Part shown: positions 6,878 to 13,647 of the stretch, piece after piece
Layout: every line of letters begins with the position of its first letter
Numbering within the stretch: the stretch's first letter is position 1
Source: Phycisphaerales bacterium
GTDB taxonomy: Bacteria > Planctomycetota > Phycisphaerae > SM23-33
Direction: 5' to 3'
Length of the DNA stretch: 19,474 bases
Assembly: GCA_003171235.1 (NCBI GenBank)
Contig: PMYM01000172.1
Location: 1 to 19,474, forward strand
Notes under the pieces: generated by a model
Databases searched by the model: none
What the model saw: the letters and a program-made list of their open reading frames with translations, nothing else
What the model was told of the DNA's origin: nothing
Position numbers and translations under genes: made by a program

Positions 6878-7767
6878 GAGTTTTCTCCCTGGGCGGCCAA
6901 TTCGTCGGTGCCGACCCATTTGACCCGCCCGACCGGCCTGCCCAGAAACCGCTGGGCCAGGCGGGCGAATCGCATCGCATTGTCGGTGGAGAAGCATCTC
7001 AGCCGGCCATGGCGGCGCGGGCTGAGCAGGCCGGCCTGCCGCAGGTAGTCGCGCAGTTGCACGGCCGTGGCCACGCCGGGGTCCAAGAGCTGCGTGTCAG
7101 GCCCCATCAGCTTGCCAATGGCCCGACTCAGCAGCGGATAGTGCGTGCAGCCCAGGATGAGCACCGCCGGGCGGGCCCGCTGCATCTCCCGCAGGTAATC
7201 GCTCAGCACGTGCAGGACGATGGGGTCCTGCTCGCCCCGGCCCTCCTCGACGATCGGCACCAACAGCGGGGCCGCCGCCGATAGCACCTTGCTGGAGCCG
7301 TCCTGGCGGGCGATGCTGTTCTGATAGGCGCCCGAGGCGATGGTGGCCTCGGTGCCGATGACGCCGATGGTCCGCCCGGCGGCCCGGCGCACCGCCTCCT
7401 GGGCGGCGGGGACGACCACGCCGATGACCTTGCACCTCCCGCGCGTGCCGTCGCCGCGCTCCACCCGCTGCCGCAGCACCGGCAGGGCAACGGCCGAGGC
7501 GGTGTTGCAGGCCACCACCATCGCCTTGGGAGAAAAACCCATCAGGAAGCGGGCGTCCTGCAAGGCGAACTCGCGGATGGTGGAGGGGCTCTTGGTGCCG
7601 TAGGGCACGCGCGCCGAATCGCCCAGGTAAACCACGTCTTCGCCGGGCATCAGGGCCAGGATTTGCCGCACGACCGTCAGCCCGCCCAGGCCGCTGTCGA
7701 AAACGGCGATGGGGCGGTGCCGAGGATCGAGGAACTTGGTCGAAGCTTTTACAGACATGCGGCCCAT
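6874..7767 (-). CDS. murI: Glutamate racemase
   Basis: A 297-residue cofactor-independent glutamate racemase that makes D-glutamate for peptidoglycan. Family marks: FDSGLGGL with Asp24, VYLGDSARVPYGTKS (47-60), ACNTASA with catalytic Cys87, GVIGTEATIASGAYQ (135-149) and GCTHYPLL with the second catalytic Cys207 and His209. Both proton-shuttling cysteines are present. The start is ATG 7767 or ATG 7758; neither has a strong ribosome binding site. The 3' end overlaps the lipoprotein start by 4 bases (GTGA). The PHP-domain gene lies upstream in the same direction, separated by a heptad repeat. A murI gene implies a peptidoglycan wall, in line with current knowledge of planctomycetes. Confidence 0.95.
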   Translation of the reverse strand: MGRMSVKASTKFLDPRHRPIAVFDSGLGGLTVVRQILALMPGEDVVYLGDSARVPYGTKSPSTIREFALQDARFLMGFSPKAMVVACNTASAVALPVLRQRVERGDGTRGRCKVIGVVVPAAQEAVRRAAGRTIGVIGTEATIASGAYQNSIARQDGSSKVLSAAAPLLVPIVEEGRGEQDPIVLHVLSDYLREMQRARPAVLILGCTHYPLLSRAIGKLMGPDTQLLDPGVATAVQLRDYLRQAGLLSPRRHGRLRCFSTDNAMRFARLAQRFLGRPVGRVKWVGTDELAAQGENS

Positions 7768-7807
7768 TATCTGTCAGCCGCCCGGACGTTCAAGGACTAA
7801 CAGAAAG

Positions 7808-7894
7808 AGGCTTAAGACTTCAGACCTCAGGCTGTAGGGAAGACCAGTTGTTCCTGAAGCCTTTAGCCTTAGGTCTGAAGCCTAGATCCTTACA
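7808..7894. repeat. Heptad-phased inverted repeat between the PHP gene and murI
   Basis: The left arm has units AGGCTTA (7808), AGACTTC (7815), AGACCTC (7822), AGGCTGT (7829) and AGGGAAG (7836). The right arm has CCTGAAG (7853), CCTTTAG (7860), CCTTAGG (7867), TCTGAAG (7874), CCTAGAT (7881) and CCTTACA (7888). All steps are exactly 7 bases and the arms are imperfectly complementary. It lies just beyond the 3' end of the PHP gene and upstream of murI. Confidence 0.8.
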
Positions 7895-7919
7895 TTGCGC
7901 CAAGCGTTCATGGGGAAAC

Positions 7920-8897
7920 TTATGTCACTACTCCGATGCGTGTCAGCAAAGGGATCACCGCCGCCAGCGGCACGCGAGCCTGGCCCAGGCGGATGCGGTC
8001 CTTGAAACTCCCGTGAAAGTCCGACCCGCCCGAGATGAGCAACTTGAGCCGCCTGGCCAGGTCCAGGTGCAGGCGGGTCTGGGCGGGGGTGTTTTGGGGG
8101 TGGTAGACCTCGATGCCGTCCAGGCCGTCGCGCCGCAGACTGTGGACCATGCGCTCAAGCTGGGCAGAATTCTGGTAGAGCAGTTGCGGCGGGTGGGCCA
8201 CCAGGGCCACGCCTCCGGCGGCGTGAATGGCGGCGATGGCCTGGGCGGGCGTGAGCCGCTCCTTGTCCACGTATGCCGGCCGGCCATGGGCCAGGTATCG
8301 CTCGAAGGCCTCTTTCACATCACAGACGTAGCCCCGGCGGACCATGGCCAGGGCCATGTGCAGCCGGCCGATGACGGGGGGTTTGCATTGTACTGGTGGA
8401 ACAGGTTTGTAACCTGTTCCTGCCGGCACAGGTTGAAAACCTGTGCCACCTGGTGGCACAGCCTTTCCAGGCTGTGCAGCACCGGCTGGAAAGCCTGTGC
8501 CACCGGGGTGCATCCCGGCCATTTCCTCCAGTTCGGCCATTTCGACGGGCACGCCCAGTTCGCGCAGGCGGTCCAGCATGCGGGGGTTTCGCAGGTCGCG
8601 GGCCTGGCGCAGCGAAGCCAGGGTCTGATTCAACTGGGGGCTTTGGAGATCAAACCCCAGGCCCAGGATGTGCAGGGCGCCCACCGGCCATGCGGCGGAG
8701 ATCTCCACCCCGCTCACCAGGCGCACCCCCAGGCCCTCCGCCGCCCCCCGGGCCTGGGCCAACCCGGCAGTCGTGTCGTGATCCGTCAGCGCCACCGCCG
8801 CCAGGCGCTTGGCCTCGGCCAGCGCCACCAGTTCCGATGGAGACAACTGCCCGTCGGAGGCCCTCGAGTGCGTGTGAAGGTCCACGAAGTTCCGCAT
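7920..8897 (-). CDS. PHP-domain phosphoesterase with a repeat-derived insertion
   Basis: A 325-residue PHP-domain protein of the YciV/RNase AM or nucleoside-bisphosphate phosphatase type, which are metal-dependent phosphoesterases acting on nucleotides or RNA 5' ends. Metal ligands are visible: His8 and His10 in DLHTHS, Asp15, DHD at 39-41, Glu65 in SGVEIS, His76, His180 in GRLHMA, His235 in VAHP, and Asp293 and His295 in GSDFHG. Homologues pass almost directly from the region of residue 129 to GRLHMA; here residues about 130-173 are a Gly/Pro-rich stretch containing GTGFQPVPAGTGYKPVP, encoded by four tandem hairpin repeats (8398-8500). The protein is correspondingly longer than the usual 270-290 residues. 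All ligands remain, so the enzyme may still work. The ATG at 8897 has only a weak ribosome binding site. Confidence 0.9.
   Translation of the reverse strand: MRNFVDLHTHSRASDGQLSPSELVALAEAKRLAAVALTDHDTTAGLAQARGAAEGLGVRLVSGVEISAAWPVGALHILGLGFDLQSPQLNQTLASLRQARDLRNPRMLDRLRELGVPVEMAELEEMAGMHPGGTGFPAGAAQPGKAVPPGGTGFQPVPAGTGYKPVPPVQCKPPVIGRLHMALAMVRRGYVCDVKEAFERYLAHGRPAYVDKERLTPAQAIAAIHAAGGVALVAHPPQLLYQNSAQLERMVHSLRRDGLDGIEVYHPQNTPAQTRLHLDLARRLKLLISGGSDFHGSFKDRIRLGQARVPLAAVIPLLTRIGVVT
8398..8500. repeat. Four tandem hairpin repeats inside the PHP gene
   Basis: Stem 1 is GGAACAGGTT/AACCTGTTCC (8398-8420, perfect, 3-base loop). Stem 2 is GGCACAGGTT/AACCTGTGCC (8425-8447, perfect). Stem 3 is GCACAGCCT/AGGCTGTGC (8456-8477, perfect). 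Stem 4 is GCACCGGCT/AGCCTGTGC (8479-8500, one mismatch). Stems 1 and 2 differ by a paired change (A-T against C-G), so structure is kept while sequence varies. The block is read through in frame by the host gene. Confidence 0.85.
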
Positions 8898-9031
8898 GAT
8901 TGGAAGACTAACCTCAAACCGGCGTTATCACCAGGAAGGCGTTGGCGACAATTTTGGCCAGAACGCCCCGGGAGTCTGGACAAGAGGCCTGGTCCAGGCG
9001 CAGAATACGCCTCAACTTCTCGCCCCCTTGC

Positions 9032-9036
9032 AGGAG
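9032..9036 (+). promoter_or_regulatory. Ribosome binding site fixing the TTG start of the MFS gene
   Basis: AGGAG is followed by a 7-base spacer and TTG at 9044. No ATG lies in frame before the first membrane helix, and the upstream reading (from TTG 8942) is Arg-rich and unlike a transporter N-terminus. Confidence 0.65.
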
Positions 9037-9043
9037 AACTACG

Positions 9044-10567
9044 TTGACTGTCGCCGGCCCCGGATCTGAATCAACGTTCAATGCCCCGCCTCCGCCGCCG
9101 CCCGAAAAGAAGCTCTACAAGTGCGGCACCCTGACCTACACCAAGTTCGGACTGGTGATGGTGTTTGTCTGGCTGCTTTGGGGCGACTTCGTCTTTTCCA
9201 TATTGAACGAGGCGTTCACAAGGGTTCTGCCATTGGAACTCAATCGCATCGGGGCCGAAGACTGGGTGAACCAGGTGGTCAACAGGACGCTTGGCTATAT
9301 CCTGGTTTTCCTGCTGACCCCGATGGTCAGTTTCAAAAGCGACCGCCACCGCGGGCGATGGGGCAGGCGCATTCCTTACCTTTTCTGGTCCACGCCGTTC
9401 GTGGGGCTGTTCCTGGTGGCCATAGGTTGCTACAGCAACATCACAGATTACGTTACGGGGGTGACGGGAACGCTGACTTTCACGGGTCTGCAACTTTGGG
9501 GATGGACCATTATCCCGCCCTTGCCGGTCGGGCAGGCGGGAATGTTGATCATGGTGCTTGGGGTTCTGGTGGTCGGTTACGACTTCGCGAGCTTGTTTGT
9601 CAACACCGTCTACTGGTACCTGTTCAATGACGTGGTGCCGCCCCACATGCTTTCCCGCTTCCTGTCCCTGTTCCGGATGGTTAATGCCGGCGCGATCGCC
9701 CTGTACGACTGGCTGCTCCTGCCCCACTCCCTGACTAACTTCAGTACGATTATGGTCGGAATAGGTATTGCGTACGTAGTCGGCTTCATGGTGATGTGCA
9801 TCTTCATCAAGGAAGGGAAGTATCCTCCGCCGCCCCAGAACATCGACAAGCGAAAAGGCGTAATCTCCTCGTGCAAGACCTACGCCAAGGAGTGTTTTAC
9901 CCACCGCCTTTACTGGTACTTCTTCCTGGCCAACACTTTCACCCAGATTGCCGGGGCGACCGGAACCTTCACCCTTCTGCGGAATACCAAGACCCTGGGA
10001 CTGTCGCTTGACGATGTGGGGCCTATCCTGGCGATCTCCAGTCTTATAGGTTTGGTGCTGCAGTACCCCTGCGGCTGGGCGGCCGACAAGTGGAACCCTA
10101 TCCGAGTGTACGTCATTTCGGCTGTGCTCAACGTGCTTGGGGCCTTGGCCGCCTGCGCCTGGTGCATCTGGGACTTCGGTCCGCATGGCAACCTCATGTA
10201 TCTCTGGGTCAGTTCTATGGCCTTCTTGCCCATCATGGCCGTCAATGACGCCGCCGAAATCCCCATGTACATGCGATTGCTGCCCAAAGAGCGGTATGGG
10301 CAGTTCTGTTCGGCCAATGCCTTCGTGCGGGCCTTGGCCATGAGCATCGCCCTGTTCGTTTCAGGCTGGTTCATGAGCAGCCTTGCCAACCACATGGGCG
10401 ACTGGCATTACCGTTACATACCGGTCTGGGAGGTCATCTTCCGCATTCCGGCGGTGTTCTTCATCGTGCTGGTGTTCCTGGAATGGCGGAAGCGCGGCGG
10501 CGACAAGGGCTACACGCCCCCCCGCGTGGATGAGAATATCAATACAGACGCCCGCCTAGCGACGTAG
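9044..10567 (+). CDS. Major facilitator superfamily transporter
   Basis: A 507-residue inner-membrane protein with about 12 hydrophobic helices. After a short cytoplasmic N-terminus with a proline run (about residues 13-20), the first helix is GLVMVFVWLLWGDFVFSIL. The loop SDRHRGRWGRRIPY (about 99-112) is an MFS motif A of the type seen in SLC45/sugar-cation symporter-like families, and CGWAADKW is the matching motif in the second half. Substrate is unknown; planctomycete relatives are often presumed sugar carriers, and a GH130 gene lies 8 kb away but not in an operon. The start is TTG 9044. A 60-base sample at 9421-9480 is 50% G+C against 67% in argS (4621-4680), so its base composition departs from its neighbours; transfer is possible but not shown. 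Confidence 0.85.
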   Translation: MTVAGPGSESTFNAPPPPPPEKKLYKCGTLTYTKFGLVMVFVWLLWGDFVFSILNEAFTRVLPLELNRIGAEDWVNQVVNRTLGYILVFLLTPMVSFKSDRHRGRWGRRIPYLFWSTPFVGLFLVAIGCYSNITDYVTGVTGTLTFTGLQLWGWTIIPPLPVGQAGMLIMVLGVLVVGYDFASLFVNTVYWYLFNDVVPPHMLSRFLSLFRMVNAGAIALYDWLLLPHSLTNFSTIMVGIGIAYVVGFMVMCIFIKEGKYPPPPQNIDKRKGVISSCKTYAKECFTHRLYWYFFLANTFTQIAGATGTFTLLRNTKTLGLSLDDVGPILAISSLIGLVLQYPCGWAADKWNPIRVYVISAVLNVLGALAACAWCIWDFGPHGNLMYLWVSSMAFLPIMAVNDAAEIPMYMRLLPKERYGQFCSANAFVRALAMSIALFVSGWFMSSLANHMGDWHYRYIPVWEVIFRIPAVFFIVLVFLEWRKRGGDKGYTPPRVDENINTDARLAT

Positions 10568-10568
10568 T

Positions 10569-10630
10569 GCGTGCAACTCGTTGCACGCGGAATTGAATTG
10601 CCGGCACGCAGATTTCGCGGTTGCGAAATC
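10569..10630. repeat. Two hairpins between the MFS and protease genes
   Basis: Stem one is GCGTGCAAC/GTTGCACGC with a 2-base loop (10569-10588), the same module as at 6090-6107 and 15510-15529. Stem two is GATTTCGC/GCGAAATC with a 4-base loop (10611-10630). They fill the gap between two convergent stop codons (10567 and 10650) and may serve both transcripts as 3'-end hairpins. No T-run follows, so they are not classic terminators. Confidence 0.7.
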
Positions 10631-10649
10631 GGCGCGCCTACCGACTGCT

Positions 10650-13427
10650 CTAAAGGGTCGTGCCCCAGAAGGTGCAGTCCGCCTGCAATTGGCTCCAGGT
10701 CAATTCGACCAGGCCGGGCGCCTGGCCGTTGTCGATTCCCCAGGGGTTAAACAGCGTGAAAACCTGCGTCGAGGAATCGTAGTTGACCAGGGCGTAGGTG
10801 TGGTCCTCGACCAGGTTGGGATTGGAGACGAAAGAGTCGGTGCTCACCCAGATCCACTGGGCGTCGTCGTAAGCGCCGATCATGATGTCGCGCGTATTCA
10901 GGTTGCTGATGGGATCAAGCAGCGAGGGCACCTCGACGGTCTTCCGGCCGGTGAGGTCTTTCACGGCATCGCTTACGTATCCGGCATCGATGTCGGCATA
11001 GGAATTGCTCGTGGCGGAACCGCGGGTGCTTCGGTGGCTGTCGGCCCACTGGGCGTATGCCTTCTCCGCCAACGGCGCCCACAGTTCGTTTGACGCGTTG
11101 TTGTAGTAGTCGCCGTTGCCGGCATACGTCAGGTACGCCCCCTGGTAGGCGGGAAAGTACCTGTCCACCGTGACCCAGTCAGTGGACTTGCCGTTGCGGA
11201 AGCCGACGGCATAGGTCCCGTCGCCGTTGTCGACAAACATGTTCTGGATGGTCTCGGGCGAGTTATAGGCGATGTCGGCCAGGGCCGTCAGGAAATAGCA
11301 GTCGCCCAGCGTGCCCTGGTCTATGTCCTGGTAGGACACGCCCCCCTGGAAGAGCGAGCCGCTGAACAAGGTATAGCCGTAGTCCTCGGCCTGGGGGTGA
11401 TCGTCGCCCAGGAACCATTTCCCGATCAGGTCGGCCATTTGGGTCGTGGTGGAGCCGGCGTGCAGGTTGCCCAGGGCCTTGCCCTGGTAGTGGCGGTTGG
11501 CGGCGTCGCCGTTGACCACCCTGCCGGCCAGCACACGCACGCTGTCGGGGGCGCCGAACATCAGGGCGTTCTTGACCACCGTTTTCAGATCGGCAAGTTC
11601 CACTTTGTCCACCGCGTTGTCTGCAGCCGGGGCCTGCAGGATGTCGATCATCTCCCCCCGGTCTAGTTGGTAATCGCCGGCCAGCGCCGCCGTCAGGCTT
11701 GTCGTGACGGCCGGGCTGTGGATGTTCTTGGCAATCCAGGCCGCCAGCGGCAGGGTCTTCTTGTAGGTCAGTTGCTGGTAATCGTTGCCGCAGTACATCG
11801 TCCAACTGACCGTCACGCCGGCGGGGGCCAGCGGGCCGAGCTGGTCGATGTTCACGCCGGCCAGGAGGTCATACTTCCATCCGCCGTAGCCTTGGTGGTC
11901 GGAGATTGCCACGAAGGACTCGCCGGCGATCTGCTGGCCGTAGGTGTCGATCAGGGCGGGATAGCGGGCGTCCGTCTGGCCCGGGGCGAAGGTCGCCCCG
12001 GTGTACAAATCGCCGCCGGTCAGGCTGTACCCCGAGGCCGTCTGGCGATCACCCAGGGCAATGCCGAAGACCGACTGGGCGGGCAGCTTGCCGGTGACGA
12101 GGCGGAAGTCGCCGTCGGCGCCGTCGTAGTTGGTGCCCACGCGGAAGAGCAGCGAGTCGCCCGCCCGGCCGATCTCCATGTTGTAGATCTCGTAGGCCAG
12201 CCCGCCGATGGCGTCGCCCAGTTTGTCGTTCTTCCGCAGCACGTCGTCCACCACCGTTACGTCAAGCGTCTGCTGCGAGACGACCGTGCCCTTGTAACTG
12301 GCCGTGACCGTCAGGCGATAAGTGCCCAGTGCGGCCCCGGCGGGATTGAGCGTGAGGGTCTGGTTCTTGGCCCCGTCGGCCAGGCGCAGGTCCCACAGCA
12401 GGGGCAGGTCGGCCCCGGAACACTCCGGCAGGACGGGCAGGGGGGAGAAGTTATCCAACGTCATGCTCAAAATGGTGCCGGGTCGGTCCGAGTAGGACCT
12501 CATCTTGAGTTTGAAGTTGGCCGAGCGGGCCAGGAACATGCCGTCGTAGGCGTTTACCAGGACGGCGCCCTTGACGATCATGGCGGCCGCCTTGCGGTTG
12601 TTGGCCATGCCCGCGGCGGTCTCGTTGGCCTGGGCGTCGGCGTCGGCCTTGAGGATCAGGTACTTGTCGCCGACGGCCTCGGGCGGCACCGTCGCGGTAA
12701 AGTCGATGGTGTAGCTCCCCCCGGCCGGCACGTCGGCGGCGTGAAGCACCCTACCCAACAAGATGTCCTTGGCGTCCCAGGTTGAATTGGAGGAGAGGTA
12801 AACCTCGTCGCTCCAGCCGCCGATGGCGGTGTTGGCGCCGTTGTTGGTGACGGTCCCGATGACGTGGGCCGCCTGGCCGCCGGCCAAAACGTCGGCCGCG
12901 ATCGAAATGGGTGCCAGGTCCGCCGCCGGCACCGCCGTGACGGTGACGGCCGCGCTGGCGAGGTTGTTGGCCAGTTGCTTGCCTTCGCCGACCTTCTCGA
13001 ACGGGTTGGCCAGCACCACCACGTACCATCTGCCGCTCTCCGACAGGGCCGGCGTGTATTCCTGGGTCACGTGCAGCGTGCCGCCGGCGGGAATTTCTCC
13101 AGCCTGGGGAATCTCCAGGGTGGGGGCGGTCTTCAGCGAGGGCCTGGCCGACGTGCCCCAGTACAGGTAGTCAACCCCGCCGGCGCGAAAAGCCGCATCG
13201 CCGTGGTTGACCAGGTCATACTCGATGGTGATGGCGTTGCCGGCCACGGCGCTGGCCGGAACGCTCAGATTCTCCACCGCCAGGTCGGGCCAACCCGCCA
13301 GGCTCAGCAGCGTGCGATTCTCCAGGATCTCCAATCGACTGCAGATGTCGGCTCGCCGGCCGGTGGCGCATGCCGCCGACTGACGCGACCCGGACAAGCG
13401 ACCAGCCGCTCGCTCTGCAGTTCCCAT
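10650..13427 (-). CDS. Calpain-like cysteine protease with CARDB domains, secreted
   Basis: A 925-residue protein. The N-terminus carries LEILENRTLLSLA (32-44), the LEPR-XLL-type motif found at the start of many planctomycete exported proteins. Two CARDB-like beta-sandwich adhesion domains follow (about 47-165 and 167-287, with NHGDAAF, NNGANTAIGGW and ADAQANETA-type motifs), then an Ig-like stretch (290-395) and a middle region of unknown fold. The C-terminal third is a papain-fold calpain domain: DIDQGTLGDCYFLTAL with oxyanion Gln704 and nucleophile Cys710, His876 in EDHTYALVNYD and Asn894 in LFNPWG. All catalytic residues are present. No EF-hands are seen, so calcium control is not evident. 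The ATG at 13427 has AGGAG 10 bases upstream. Likely a cell-surface or secreted protease; targets unknown. Confidence 0.9.
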   Translation of the reverse strand: MGTAERAAGRLSGSRQSAACATGRRADICSRLEILENRTLLSLAGWPDLAVENLSVPASAVAGNAITIEYDLVNHGDAAFRAGGVDYLYWGTSARPSLKTAPTLEIPQAGEIPAGGTLHVTQEYTPALSESGRWYVVVLANPFEKVGEGKQLANNLASAAVTVTAVPAADLAPISIAADVLAGGQAAHVIGTVTNNGANTAIGGWSDEVYLSSNSTWDAKDILLGRVLHAADVPAGGSYTIDFTATVPPEAVGDKYLILKADADAQANETAAGMANNRKAAAMIVKGAVLVNAYDGMFLARSANFKLKMRSYSDRPGTILSMTLDNFSPLPVLPECSGADLPLLWDLRLADGAKNQTLTLNPAGAALGTYRLTVTASYKGTVVSQQTLDVTVVDDVLRKNDKLGDAIGGLAYEIYNMEIGRAGDSLLFRVGTNYDGADGDFRLVTGKLPAQSVFGIALGDRQTASGYSLTGGDLYTGATFAPGQTDARYPALIDTYGQQIAGESFVAISDHQGYGGWKYDLLAGVNIDQLGPLAPAGVTVSWTMYCGNDYQQLTYKKTLPLAAWIAKNIHSPAVTTSLTAALAGDYQLDRGEMIDILQAPAADNAVDKVELADLKTVVKNALMFGAPDSVRVLAGRVVNGDAANRHYQGKALGNLHAGSTTTQMADLIGKWFLGDDHPQAEDYGYTLFSGSLFQGGVSYQDIDQGTLGDCYFLTALADIAYNSPETIQNMFVDNGDGTYAVGFRNGKSTDWVTVDRYFPAYQGAYLTYAGNGDYYNNASNELWAPLAEKAYAQWADSHRSTRGSATSNSYADIDAGYVSDAVKDLTGRKTVEVPSLLDPISNLNTRDIMIGAYDDAQWIWVSTDSFVSNPNLVEDHTYALVNYDSSTQVFTLFNPWGIDNGQAPGLVELTWSQLQADCTFWGTTL

Positions 13428-13647
13428 CGGACGTTCACTCCTGTCAGCCCCTGGCGTATCCTAACGCTCAAACGCCTTCCCATGATTATATATGATTGCC
13501 CCGCGGAAACTTCATCATCCCTCTGGCGTTTTAACTCGCCTTCGCGTCCGGCAGGCTCCTGTCGTCCTTCTCAGTTTTTCTTTCTCCGGGTTGGCAGGGG
13601 TGGCGGGGGCGGTTACCATGCTGGCGTCATTTGTCTGGGGAGCAGGC

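Noticed and set aside
10569..10630. Classic bidirectional rho-independent terminator
   Set aside because: The stems are good but no T-run follows on either strand, so only a structured-repeat call is supported.
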